From positions 1 through 64,000 of the forward strand of contig JAKPOU010000038.1 of NCBI GenBank assembly GCA_029547705.1: DNA of 64,000 nt, given 5' to 3'. The DNA is from Bacteroidota bacterium. Lineage in GTDB: Bacteria; Bacteroidota; Bacteroidia; Bacteroidales; VadinHA17. Below are positions 16,515 to 25,107 of the stretch, piece by piece (the first letter of the stretch is position 1; each line of letters begins with the position of its first letter). Under the pieces are notes generated by a model. The model was given only the letters and a program-made list of their open reading frames with translations. It had not been told where the DNA came from and did no database searches. Both the position numbers and the translations under genes were made by a program.

Positions 16515-17896
16515 CCTGTATAGCTGAAGAAATTATAATATGTTTCATTACTGATGATTCTGTGAAGATAGAGGCAGGCTTCCCGTATGTGATAGTCTCC
16601 CCACATGCTTGATTCCCCGTTGGGTATTTTGCTGCCTTCCGGAATGTGATCCCATCCGTTGGGCCTGTGGTAAACCGAATGCAGGAGAAGCCCCTGATGC
16701 TCTTCCCCGGTGCTCAGATAAGGTTCACTGAGAAGTGAATCAAGCACTTTCAGTCCTGCCTGCCAGTAGCGGCTTCCGGAATAAACATCCCCCTTCTGCT
16801 TCAGAAAGTGCCCGAGGCGCAACAGACCCTGGGCAGCTATGGCTGCAGCCGAGCTGTCGACCGGTTCATATTCATTGAAGGGATCTGAAGGCTTGTTCAG
16901 GTAATCTTTCAGATAAACAAGCCCCGGAGCCCCGGTGTCCCAGTAGGGGACTCCGTCGGAAGGACTGTTTTTTATATAAAAATCGCATGTGACCCTGGCT
17001 GCCCTGTCAATGATTTTTTCAATGTTATTCAGATCTGCGGGATGATCCGTTCCTTCCCTTTTCAGAAAATCTATCCATTCAAGCTGTTCGGAGAATCCGC
17101 AGACAGCCCATGCCAGTCCCCGGGTCCATGTTGTAAAACCGGTATAGCCCTGCTGTGAGGACGGGCAGCGGAAACTTCCGTCAGCAGGATTAAATACAGA
17201 TTCATGTGCAGTACGTCCGGGTTCAGTATCCCATATATCACGTCCCTCGCCATAATAAACCGAATACCTGGCAGTGGACTTCAAATGTTCAAGTGCGCGT
17301 TCAAGCAGGCTGATCCTGATATCACCCTCAGCCTGAAGAACATGGCCGAGACGGTGGGCAATCATCAGAATGCGGCAGCTTCTTATGGTATCGACAAACA
17401 ATGAATGGGCACCGTTAAAGGAGTAAATATATCCGCCATCCCTGATGGCAGTCCACCGGCTTGCCTGAACGGCTCCTGAAACTTTGAGAGCCAGTTCGCA
17501 GAAATTTTTCTCCCATTCGCTGAAGGGAATTTTGCCTTCATTCATCAGTCTCAGAAGATTCCCGTAAGTGCTCACATTGTTGAAACCATGGTCATGAACT
17601 CCCGTATGGCTCACATGAGGGGCCATCTTCCTGACTGTCTTTTCCCTGGCATAATCCAGCATCTTTTTATCTCCTGTGGCATCAAACTGGAGGAAGGCTG
17701 ATCCGTATTGAAATCCCTGGGTCCATTCGGTCCAGCCCCTTGTTGAATATCTGCCCTTTACCGTAAACACGGGTGAACCCTGGGATTCATCATAGTATTT
17801 TTCAATCAGGTTGATTTTCCGTCCGGAAATTTCCCAGAATCCGGCAAGCTTGTCTGACAGATCAGCCGGGTTTAATTTTTTTTCAATGCTTATCAT
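16511..17896 (-). CDS. GH88-like unsaturated glucuronyl/galacturonyl hydrolase
   Basis: A 461-residue (alpha/alpha)6-barrel protein. HDHGF at 101-105 and FVDT at 167-170 fall where the two catalytic Asp residues of GH88 enzymes lie (Asp88 and Asp149 in the Bacillus enzyme). WTRGLAWAVCGF and the late SSAAAIAAQGLLRLG segment are also typical. GH88 enzymes hydrate the C4-C5 double bond left by polysaccharide lyases, freeing a 5-keto-uronate. No signal peptide is visible, so it probably acts on imported oligosaccharides. It heads the run of isomerase, Gfo/Idh, SDR and YceI genes. No polysaccharide lyase is present in the window to make its substrate. Confidence 0.8.
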   Translation of the reverse strand: MISIEKKLNPADLSDKLAGFWEISGRKINLIEKYYDESQGSPVFTVKGRYSTRGWTEWTQGFQYGSAFLQFDATGDKKMLDYAREKTVRKMAPHVSHTGVHDHGFNNVSTYGNLLRLMNEGKIPFSEWEKNFCELALKVSGAVQASRWTAIRDGGYIYSFNGAHSLFVDTIRSCRILMIAHRLGHVLQAEGDIRISLLERALEHLKSTARYSVYYGEGRDIWDTEPGRTAHESVFNPADGSFRCPSSQQGYTGFTTWTRGLAWAVCGFSEQLEWIDFLKREGTDHPADLNNIEKIIDRAARVTCDFYIKNSPSDGVPYWDTGAPGLVYLKDYLNKPSDPFNEYEPVDSSAAAIAAQGLLRLGHFLKQKGDVYSGSRYWQAGLKVLDSLLSEPYLSTGEEHQGLLLHSVYHRPNGWDHIPEGSKIPNGESSMWGDYHIREACLYLHRIISNETYYNFFSYTG

Positions 17897-17973
17897 GGTC
17901 GGTGCAGGTTTAGTATTTGCGTTAAAAATAAATAAAAAGAAATAAATTACCCGAAAAATGAAGCTTCTGCCTT

Positions 17974-18648
17974 TTACTCTTCCGTCCTTTTTCCCCCTTC
18001 TTCTTCCTCCTCATCTTCGTCCTCCTCTTCCATCCAGTCGTAAACAGGTTTCTGCGGGCCTTCGTTCCGGTAGATAATTGCCAGGAAAATACCGGATATG
18101 AATCCCAGCATATGGGATTCCCATGAGATGTTTTTATAGATGCCGGGAAACAATCCCCAGACCATCTCTCCGTAAAGGAAAACCAGAAGCAGGGAGAGGG
18201 CTACCAGCCTGTAGTATTTTCTCAGGATGCCGCTGAAGAAAAGGAATGCAGCCAGTCCGTATACAATTCCGCTTGCCCCGATGTGCCATGCTTCCCTGCC
18301 TCCGGTCCACACAAGCAGGCCTGTAAAGATCCAGGTCATGATGAAAACCTTCAGGGCAATTTCCGAATAAAAATAGAAGAGCGATACCGACAGGAGGAAG
18401 AGGGGCAGGGAATTGTTCAGCAGATGTCTGAAATCCGCATGTATGAAGGGTGATAGTATGATCCCGGGCAGACCCCTGAATGACAGGGGATAAATTCCCA
18501 GCACGGAAAGATCTGTTTCAAAGAGCAATTCAATTACTTTGGCCAGTACCATCAGAAACACAAAAATCCCGGGAATAATGAGACTCAGAAGAAACTTTTT
18601 TTTCAGGAAGGCTTCTTCTGACAGGGAAGAATGGTTTTCACCGGACAT
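17974..18648 (-). CDS. Rhomboid family intramembrane serine protease
   Basis: A 224-residue membrane protein with about six helices. FIHADFRHLLNNS (68-80) provides the His/Asn pair of the oxyanion site, GASG at 124-127 holds the catalytic Ser126, and SHMLGFISG at 178-186 provides the catalytic His179. The C-terminus is a highly acidic cytoplasmic tail of Glu and Asp from about residue 205. Rhomboids cleave transmembrane substrates within the bilayer. The gene lies 10 bases after a Gfo/Idh gene on the same strand, so they are probably co-transcribed, though no functional tie is evident. Confidence 0.9.
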   Translation of the reverse strand: MSGENHSSLSEEAFLKKKFLLSLIIPGIFVFLMVLAKVIELLFETDLSVLGIYPLSFRGLPGIILSPFIHADFRHLLNNSLPLFLLSVSLFYFYSEIALKVFIMTWIFTGLLVWTGGREAWHIGASGIVYGLAAFLFFSGILRKYYRLVALSLLLVFLYGEMVWGLFPGIYKNISWESHMLGFISGIFLAIIYRNEGPQKPVYDWMEEEDEDEEEEEGGKRTEE

Positions 18649-18658
18649 GCTGAAATTA

Positions 18659-19642
18659 TTATCCGCTGCCGGGAAATTCTATTCCGGCAGCTATGCGTAT
18701 GCGGTCAAGAGTCGTTATCAGATCCAGACTGAATGACAACGGAACGATACTGCTTTCAGTCCTGCCTTCGTCGAGACATTTCATAACCTCTGCCGCTTCC
18801 CAGTGATATCCCATGGCCGGCGGCCTGAATACGAACTCCTCCTTTTCCCTGTCATGGGGGGTAAGAATAACCGTCTGATTCATATCCCTGCCACGGGCTA
18901 CCGTCATATTGCCGTTTTCACAGTACAGTTCACTGCCGATGCCCGCCGAGGTCCTGAAAGAGCTGTAGATGGATGCCATGCACCTGTTATCATATGAAAA
19001 AATAACGCTCAGTGATTCTTCCGAGCCGCTTTGTCCGAATATGGCAGAGGCTTTTATATCGGAGGGCACCCCAAGAAATGTAAGTGCGTCAATAACAGGG
19101 TAAATACCGATATCAAGCAGGGAGCCGCCTCCCAGGGCAAGATTGAACTTGCGGTCTTCAGGATTAAAGGGTGGTATGAAGGAAAAATATCCGTTCATGT
19201 AATTAATCCGTCCGAGTATGCCTGAACTGAGTATCTCTTTGGCTTTCTGATAAAAAGGCTGAAAGGGAGGCCAGAGAGCCTCCATGAGGAAGAGCTTTCT
19301 TTTTCCGGCTTCATCAATCATTTCAGCCACTTCCCCGGCATTCAGGGCGAAGGCCTTTTCGCAGATCACATGCTTGCCGTTTCTCAGACACAGCATAGTG
19401 TGTTCATAGTGATGGGAGTGGGGAGAGGCAATATAGACTATCTCAAGCTCCGGATCAGCTGCAAGTTCTTCATAGCTTCCGTAATAATTCCTAAAACCGT
19501 AATCCCTGGCAAAAAGTGCCGCCCTCTCAACGTCGCGTGAGCCAACTGCATGGAGCTCGGCATTGTCAAGTGTTTTCAGGGCTTTCGTAAACTTTGCCGA
19601 CATTTTCCCGGGTGCCAGGATTCCCCATTTGTATTTCTTCAT
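18659..19642 (-). CDS. Gfo/Idh/MocA family oxidoreductase (327 aa)
   Basis: A shorter member of the family. WGILAPGKMSAKF forms the nucleotide-binding loop, VICEKAFALN has EKA at 95-97 where EKP is usual, and GGGSLLDIGIYPVIDAL carries the Asp/Tyr segment of the active site. This resembles the trans-dihydrodiol-dehydrogenase / D-xylose dehydrogenase (NADP) branch of the family, in which EKA replaces EKP. It lacks a signal peptide. The next gene on the same strand is the rhomboid protease, 10 bases away. Confidence 0.85.
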   Translation of the reverse strand: MKKYKWGILAPGKMSAKFTKALKTLDNAELHAVGSRDVERAALFARDYGFRNYYGSYEELAADPELEIVYIASPHSHHYEHTMLCLRNGKHVICEKAFALNAGEVAEMIDEAGKRKLFLMEALWPPFQPFYQKAKEILSSGILGRINYMNGYFSFIPPFNPEDRKFNLALGGGSLLDIGIYPVIDALTFLGVPSDIKASAIFGQSGSEESLSVIFSYDNRCMASIYSSFRTSAGIGSELYCENGNMTVARGRDMNQTVILTPHDREKEEFVFRPPAMGYHWEAAEVMKCLDEGRTESSIVPLSFSLDLITTLDRIRIAAGIEFPGSG

Positions 19643-19823
19643 GAGCAGATAAATTTTGGAACTAAAGATATGGATAATTGCTTGTTTTAATGTTTCCGGG
19701 AAAGGTTTTTTAATTTATCCGCAACTGATTGTTCCCGGCGGTATGATTACCCGCGGGAACCGGACAGACGGAAAAAGTAAAAAAAAACAATACAAGGTAT
19801 TACATAGTAGTAAAAATTATATA

Positions 19824-19831
19824 TATCTTTG
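19824..19831 (+). promoter_or_regulatory. Predicted -7 box for the PspC/PadR cassette
   Basis: TATCTTTG matches TAnnTTTG exactly, 47 bases before the start codon at 19879. No good TTG element lies 19-21 bases upstream, so the promoter may depend on an activator or be weak. The rest of the 236-base gap (19643-19878) is A/T-rich. Confidence 0.45.
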
Positions 19832-19878
19832 TAATGGATTATTGTATGTTGTTAATGGTAGTATAAATATTAGAAAAG

Positions 19879-20469
19879 ATGAAAATAACTGTCAGCATTA
19901 ATCTCGGGGGTTATGCCTTCAACATTGATGAAGATGCCTACGGCGAACTGAAAAGATATCTCAGGGAGCTTGAATTACACTTTGCAGGAGAGGAGAGTTC
20001 TTCCGAAATTCTCTCGGACATTGAGGCCAGGATGTCTGAATTATTCCGTGCAAGACTCAGTGCTTACAGGCAGGTAATCACAATGGAGGATGTCCGCTAT
20101 GCTGTTTCGGTACTTGGCAGGCCTGAAGATTTTTCGGAAGAGGGAAGCAATTCCGGAAAGCAAAGGGATTCCTCTTCCGGCTATCACAGGATGTACCGCG
20201 ATCCGGACCGCAGGATAATAGGGGGTGTCTGTGCAGGTATCGGTGCCTACTGGAGTCTGGATCCATGGATAGTCAGGATTATATTCATTGCCCTGATCCT
20301 TGCCGGCGGCCTGGGGATCATCATCTATCTTATCCTGTATGTGGCAATACCCGAGGCACGGACCACTTCACAAAAGATTGAGATGAAGGGCGATCCGGTA
20401 AATATCAAAAATATTACCGATGCCGTGCGGGATGAGTTTGACAGGGTGAGGAAAAACATGAAGCTGTAG
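19879..20469 (+). CDS. PspC domain membrane protein
   Basis: A 196-residue protein in two parts. Residues 1-85 are a soluble domain (INLGGYAFNIDEDAY, then SDIEARMSELF and VSVLGRPEDF) found at the N-terminus of Bacteroidetes PspC proteins. Residues 113-160 are the PspC module (DRRIIGGVCAGIGAYWSLD followed by a hydrophobic hairpin IVRIIFIALILAGG...IIYLILYVAI). A short charged tail follows. PspC modules are linked to envelope stress. The same N-terminal domain recurs in the protein at 20874-22106, with a PadR regulator gene between them; the three genes are 47 and 30 bases apart and probably form an operon. Confidence 0.85.
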   Translation: MKITVSINLGGYAFNIDEDAYGELKRYLRELELHFAGEESSSEILSDIEARMSELFRARLSAYRQVITMEDVRYAVSVLGRPEDFSEEGSNSGKQRDSSSGYHRMYRDPDRRIIGGVCAGIGAYWSLDPWIVRIIFIALILAGGLGIIIYLILYVAIPEARTTSQKIEMKGDPVNIKNITDAVRDEFDRVRKNMKL

Positions 20470-20516
20470 GGAGGAAGGGGAAATCTGGTTTAGGCAAAAA
20501 AATTAAATCTGTTGTT

Positions 20517-20843
20517 ATGGATCTGGTAAACACAAAGGCTCAAATGCGGAAAGGGATTCTGGAATATTGTATTCTGTCAGTAATTTCCAGGGGATCAAGC
20601 TACTCAAGTGATATAATCAATGAACTGAAGAAGGCTGAGGTAATTGTGGTTGAAGGTACTCTTTACCCTCTCCTGACCCGGCTCAAGAATTCCGGATTGC
20701 TCAGTTACAGGTGGGAAGAAAGCCAGCAGGGACCGCCGAGGAAGTATTATGAACTTACAGCCAAAGGGAGGAATTACCTGGCAGATCTTGACAGGTCGTG
20801 GGATGAACTGGTAGAGTCAGTCAGCATGCTTCGTGCGAAATAG
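20517..20843 (+). CDS. PadR family transcriptional regulator
   Basis: A 108-residue winged-helix protein. GILEYCILSVISRGSSYSSDIINEL is the recognition-helix region, and EGTLYPLLTRLKNSGLLSYRWEE is the classic PadR core, followed by the wing and PPRKYYELTAKGRNYL. PadR proteins are dimeric repressors, often of neighbouring membrane-protein genes and often responding to membrane-active compounds. Set between two genes that share an N-terminal domain, it most likely controls its own operon. Confidence 0.92.
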   Translation: MDLVNTKAQMRKGILEYCILSVISRGSSYSSDIINELKKAEVIVVEGTLYPLLTRLKNSGLLSYRWEESQQGPPRKYYELTAKGRNYLADLDRSWDELVESVSMLRAK

Positions 20844-20873
20844 TCATTATTACAAAACTAAACCAGGCTAATT

Positions 20874-22106
20874 ATGGATAAGACAATCAATATCAACCTT
20901 GGAGGAATCCTTTTTCACATTGATGAAGAAGCTTACAGGATACTCAGGGATTATCTCCTGGCCCTGAGCAATAAAATGAGAAACACTCCCGGCTGGAATG
21001 AAACGGTTGAAGATATTGAACTCAGGATTGCAGAAATATTTCTATCAAAAAAATCAGCAGCAAGTGTAATAGACAGCTCTGATGTTGATGAAATGATTCT
21101 CATCATGGGTAAACCGGAGGATTTCACTGAATCCTCCAGGGCGGGAAATGCCTTTAATGAAATGTTCAGGGCTCTCGGAAACATATTCTGGCTGGTGATC
21201 AGGGCAGTTATTGTCCTGGCCGGATTGTCTTTTATTGTGGCCGGCTTTTTTGCGGCGGCAGCCTTTATAATGGTATTTGTTTTCAGGTTTCCGGGAATTT
21301 ATGCGCCAGGAGCTGCCGGCATAAATATTTCTTACCTTCCTGAATTTCTGAATTATGTAATAAATCCGAAAATGGTGCCGTGGATCAGCTTCCTTACTGT
21401 CATTACTGTCATTCTTCCCCTTCTGGCTTTGGTATACCTTGGTATTAAGATGGTATTCCGGCTCAGGGCAGCGGATGGCATTTTTTTCCTCGCGGGATTT
21501 GTGATATGGATTCTCGGAGTTACCATCCTGTCGATTCTCCTGTTCAATGAAGGCATCAGTTTTGTTGAGACTGCGCGTTCAGGCTACAGGGAATACCTTA
21601 CGGGCCCTCCTGAAACTCTTTATATAAAACAGGCCTCAGGAATTGCCGCACTTGATACTGACAATGAAATAAGCATCCCGGGGAAGAATTATTTTGTATT
21701 TATTGATGAGGTAAATAAACAGTTGTATATCGGAGCGCATCTGGATATTATGCCAGCCGACGGAAAATCAGCATGGATTGATGTAACAAAGCGCTCATCG
21801 GGGAAATCAAAAACCGATGCTGCAAAAAAGGCGGACAGGATTCAGTATAATTACAGAATCTCAGGGGATACCCTCTTCCTTGATGAGTATTTTACTTATC
21901 CGGAAGCAGTAAAATGGTCATTTGATGTTGTTGATGTTCATGTAAACGTACCCCGGGGAACAAAAATCAGCATTGACAGCGGCATAAGAAGAATGCTCGG
22001 GGGAAACATCGGTAAGGACTTTGTTAATGATTATTCAGAAAGTACTATGATCATGACAAGAAAGGGACTTGAAGACCTTGATTCAGAACAGAAGACAAAT
22101 CCCTGA
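20874..22106 (+). CDS. Membrane protein with PspC-associated N-terminal domain
   Basis: A 410-residue protein. Residues 1-85 (INLGGILFHIDEEAY, VEDIELRIAEIF, LIMGKPEDF) repeat the N-terminal domain of the upstream PspC protein. Three to four transmembrane segments follow at about 100-240, and the C-terminal 170 residues form a periplasmic or cytoplasmic beta-rich domain (YNYRISGDTLFLDEYFTYP, VDVHVNVPRGTKISIDSG) resembling the head-group region of DUF2807-type adhesin-like domains. No PspC module is present. It is probably a partner of the PspC protein in an envelope-stress system. A strong terminator follows at 22142. Confidence 0.65.
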   Translation: MDKTININLGGILFHIDEEAYRILRDYLLALSNKMRNTPGWNETVEDIELRIAEIFLSKKSAASVIDSSDVDEMILIMGKPEDFTESSRAGNAFNEMFRALGNIFWLVIRAVIVLAGLSFIVAGFFAAAAFIMVFVFRFPGIYAPGAAGINISYLPEFLNYVINPKMVPWISFLTVITVILPLLALVYLGIKMVFRLRAADGIFFLAGFVIWILGVTILSILLFNEGISFVETARSGYREYLTGPPETLYIKQASGIAALDTDNEISIPGKNYFVFIDEVNKQLYIGAHLDIMPADGKSAWIDVTKRSSGKSKTDAAKKADRIQYNYRISGDTLFLDEYFTYPEAVKWSFDVVDVHVNVPRGTKISIDSGIRRMLGGNIGKDFVNDYSESTMIMTRKGLEDLDSEQKTNP

Positions 22107-22141
22107 TATTCTGTATTTTCATTCCTTAAATTTTTATTACT

Positions 22142-22173
22142 TCCGGCGCCTGTCCATGGGTGCCGGATTTTTT
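22142..22173 (+). terminator. Rho-independent terminator after the PspC/PadR cassette
   Basis: A stem of TCCGGCGCC (22142-22150) with GGTGCCGGA (22159-22167), including one G-T pair and an 8-base loop, is followed by a run of T to 22173. Confidence 0.8.
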
Positions 22174-22211
22174 GTCCGGGTTAATGATTTGTTAAACACA
22201 TGATTCCGTCA

Positions 22212-22240
22212 TTGCAGGATGACATATTTACTTATTTTCG
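22212..22240 (+). promoter_or_regulatory. Predicted promoter of the uncharacterised barrel gene
   Basis: TTG at 22212-22214 is followed after 18 bases by TATTTTCG at 22233-22240, one mismatch from TAnnTTTG. Transcription from about 22246 would exclude an upstream start at 22219 and supports the Met at 22273. Confidence 0.4.
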
Positions 22241-22272
22241 ACCCGGTTACAAAATGTTTAATACTGACGGAT

Positions 22273-23550
22273 ATGAAAAAAACCTTGCTGCTTCTCGCTT
22301 TTCTGATGATCATTCTCCAGTCATATTCCCAGAGGGCTGTCTTTCCGGCTGACACTCTCAGGAAGAATGCGATTAATATTTACATGGAGTCATCAGATTT
22401 CATCAGGAAGGAAATTCCCTACGTCAATTACGTCAGGGAGATCAAGGATGCGGATGTGTATATTATTTCGACCAGGCAGAATACAGGATCTTACGGGACT
22501 GAATACACCTATTTCCTGGTAGGCCAGGGCAAATTTGCAGGAATGGCCGATACGCTGACCTTCACTTCTGCGCCTGATGAAACTTCGGAAATAACCAGGT
22601 ACAAGCAGGTTAACAATTTAAAAATGGGCCTGATGAGATATGTTGCAAGGACGCCTCTTGCAGGCTATATAAACATATCGTTCACAGAACCCCTGCTTGA
22701 GACTATCTACACAGACAAGTGGAACAGCTGGGTGTTCAGGTCTTCTGTCAGCGGGTTTCTCCAGGGAGAAAAAACCTTCCGGTCGAGGAACCTTTCAGGA
22801 AGCCTTACAGCAAGCCGTATTACTGAAAACTGGAAGATTAACCTGCTGTCGGAACTGAATCAGAATGAGACAAAGTATCTGATCAATGACTCAATAACCA
22901 TCAGGGGTACCAATTCATCTAAAAACCTGGATGCTCTGGTGGTGAAAAGCATCAGCAACCACTGGTCTGCAGGAGCCAGGGCAAAACTGCGGTCTTCTTC
23001 ATTCAACAATGAGAACATCAGTATTTCCTTCATGCCCGGTATTGAATATGATATTTATCCCTATTCCGAATCAACCAGGCGTCAGCTGAGGATACTGTAC
23101 ACAGCAGGCTACACCTTTGTCAATTACATAGATACAACAATATATGACAGGATCAGGGAAAACCTGTGGAGTCATTCCCTTTCAGCATCCTATGAAATAG
23201 TACAGAAATGGGGCAATATCAACCTTGTGGCTGAATACAGGAATTATTTCCACGACTGGTCCAAAAACAATCTGTCGCTTACTGCCTACCTGGATCTCAG
23301 AATTGCCAGGGGCTTGACGGTTTCCTTCATGGGAAGCGGCTCGATGGTGCATGACCAGCTTGGACTGGTACGTCAGAACATGCCGCTGGACCAGATCCTG
23401 CTTCAGAGAAAGAAACTTGCAACACAGTTCGAATACTTCACAAGCTTCGGATTTACCTATACCTTCGGTTCAATCTACAACAATGTTGTGAATCCGAGAT
23501 TCGGCAATTCCGGGGGAGGCATGATGATGATGCCTTTCATGATGCCATAG
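22273..23550 (+). CDS. Uncharacterised probable outer-membrane protein
   Basis: A 425-residue protein starting MKKTLLLLAFLM with a signal peptide cleaved after YSQ. Residues 20-140 form a small alpha/beta domain (INIYMESSDFIRKEIPYVNYV, DADVYIISTRQ, YTYFLVGQG). The remainder is beta-rich with alternating aromatic residues (WNSWVFRSSVSGF, WKINLLSELNQNE, HSLSASYEIVQKWG, YFTSFGFTYTFGSIYNNVVNPRFG), consistent with a 12-14-stranded outer-membrane barrel. The tail is Gly/Met-rich (GGGMMMMPFMMP). I do not recognise a named family. The frame can be extended 18 codons upstream, but promoter position and signal peptide favour the start given. It converges with the PhoPQ-related gene. Confidence 0.7.
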   Translation: MKKTLLLLAFLMIILQSYSQRAVFPADTLRKNAINIYMESSDFIRKEIPYVNYVREIKDADVYIISTRQNTGSYGTEYTYFLVGQGKFAGMADTLTFTSAPDETSEITRYKQVNNLKMGLMRYVARTPLAGYINISFTEPLLETIYTDKWNSWVFRSSVSGFLQGEKTFRSRNLSGSLTASRITENWKINLLSELNQNETKYLINDSITIRGTNSSKNLDALVVKSISNHWSAGARAKLRSSSFNNENISISFMPGIEYDIYPYSESTRRQLRILYTAGYTFVNYIDTTIYDRIRENLWSHSLSASYEIVQKWGNINLVAEYRNYFHDWSKNNLSLTAYLDLRIARGLTVSFMGSGSMVHDQLGLVRQNMPLDQILLQRKKLATQFEYFTSFGFTYTFGSIYNNVVNPRFGNSGGGMMMMPFMMP

Positions 23551-23615
23551 GCATCACGGCCGGATAATGTTTTTGTCCGGTTTCCGGCGGCAGCTGTCAG
23601 TTCAGGAACAATTTG

Positions 23616-24965
23616 TCAGTCCAGGAATAATTCACCGCTGTCGGCCACAAACATGCGGGTGCTTCTTGAATATGTTCCCTCAACCGGATCCGGATAAACA
23701 AGCTCGACATAGAATGCCCTGAATCCTGCAGGGGGATTATCGACCGTCACCTTTACCGAACCGGGATTCTCATATTCAATATTCTTTTCAATGAACCGGT
23801 TATCCCTGAAATCGCGGTCGGGGGAATCACATATCCAGAGGCCGGCCCTTATCAGTTCAGGAGATGCCCTGACAACCAGAGCGGTCCTTTCACCATCATT
23901 TTCCACCTGCCATTCGCAGACCGGATGGCTTTTTTTATTGATTGTGATATTAAAAAAGGCGCTCAGGGACTTTGCCACATTCACTCCGTCACCCAGTCCG
24001 TGGCCAGTGTTGGGCTCATAGTGGATATATTTTTCCCCGGGCAGGTCACTGAAGTATTTCTTTACTGCGTCAACCGGCCAGTATTCATCATTTGTACCTA
24101 TAATTATGAGCTTGGGCATTGTGAGGGAGGCACGGTATGAATACGGGTCAATCATTGTGGCAAGGTCCCTGCCTTCCTGACTTTCAAGATCCTGTGCAAT
24201 ACCGAGTCTCACATAGTCCATTATCTCTTCACTGTAATCACCCCAGGCCTCTTTCTGATAAGGCACATTTACCGGCATATTAAGCACATCAATCACCATG
24301 GGGGCTATGGCCAGAACTCTTTTGTCCTGTGATCCCGTAAGCCAGGTTGTCCATCCCCTCTTGGAAGCACCGCTTACCACAAATCCACGGATCTTATGGT
24401 TCAGTTTCTGTTCTGAAAACTCCTGAACAGCATCCATAGCCTTTATTGCGCTTTTCGTCATCGGGAACAGAAGGGGCCAGGTAAAATCCCTGTCATTCTT
24501 AAAATTATGAAGCGTGAACGAGATCAGGGCATCTTCCGTCAGATCATCATACAGCGGCTGGTTGGGCACCTGGGAAAGTATTGCCACCACTGCATTGTTC
24601 TTTGCTGCAATCATACTGAACATTTTGAAATCCTCGTTGTTCCGGGAATGCCATTTTGGTTCCCCGTTCCTGTTACTTCCCCCGGTAATGAAGAGCAAGG
24701 CCCCGTCTGATGGTGTTCCCGCAGGAGAAATCACGGTCAGCTGATGGTTCCAGACAATTTCACGCCATTTCTGGGAAGTAAGTTTCAGGATAGCTGTCTG
24801 CAGGCCATCCGAACTGAACTCCTCCCTTATCTCCCACTTATAGGTATCATCAGCCGAGTTAATATAAGCCCCGAGAGCTGTTTCGGGCGTGACGGCCTTC
24901 TGATTGTCCCTGCATGCACTTAATGCCAGTATAAGTGCCGGAATTATCCAAAAATACTTTTTCAT
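23616..24965 (-). CDS. PhoPQ-activated pathogenicity-related protein (PqaA-type hydrolase), lipoprotein
   Basis: A 449-residue protein with a lipobox (ALSAC, Cys18). Its alpha/beta-hydrolase core matches the PhoPQ_related family: KLTSQKWREIVWNH at 61-74, LLFITGG at 90-96, and SGASKRGWTTWL with the nucleophile Ser201. MIDPYSYRASLTMPKLIIIGTNDEYW carries the acid, and GHGLGDG carries the His. Members are secreted or surface hydrolases of unknown substrate, first known from Salmonella (PqaA, linked to peptide resistance). It is a single gene, divergent from rubrerythrin and convergent with the barrel gene. Confidence 0.85.
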   Translation of the reverse strand: MKKYFWIIPALILALSACRDNQKAVTPETALGAYINSADDTYKWEIREEFSSDGLQTAILKLTSQKWREIVWNHQLTVISPAGTPSDGALLFITGGSNRNGEPKWHSRNNEDFKMFSMIAAKNNAVVAILSQVPNQPLYDDLTEDALISFTLHNFKNDRDFTWPLLFPMTKSAIKAMDAVQEFSEQKLNHKIRGFVVSGASKRGWTTWLTGSQDKRVLAIAPMVIDVLNMPVNVPYQKEAWGDYSEEIMDYVRLGIAQDLESQEGRDLATMIDPYSYRASLTMPKLIIIGTNDEYWPVDAVKKYFSDLPGEKYIHYEPNTGHGLGDGVNVAKSLSAFFNITINKKSHPVCEWQVENDGERTALVVRASPELIRAGLWICDSPDRDFRDNRFIEKNIEYENPGSVKVTVDNPPAGFRAFYVELVYPDPVEGTYSRSTRMFVADSGELFLD

Positions 24966-25107
24966 GTCAGTGATGTTTATTGAATGAAGATTGCTGTTGG
25001 CAACCGGTATGAAAGATCATTGCGAACAATTATTTTTTTCCGAAGCTTAAAAAAAATTATATTGGCAGACAAATTTAAACAAGTTAAACCAAAAGGAAAC
25101 TAATTCT

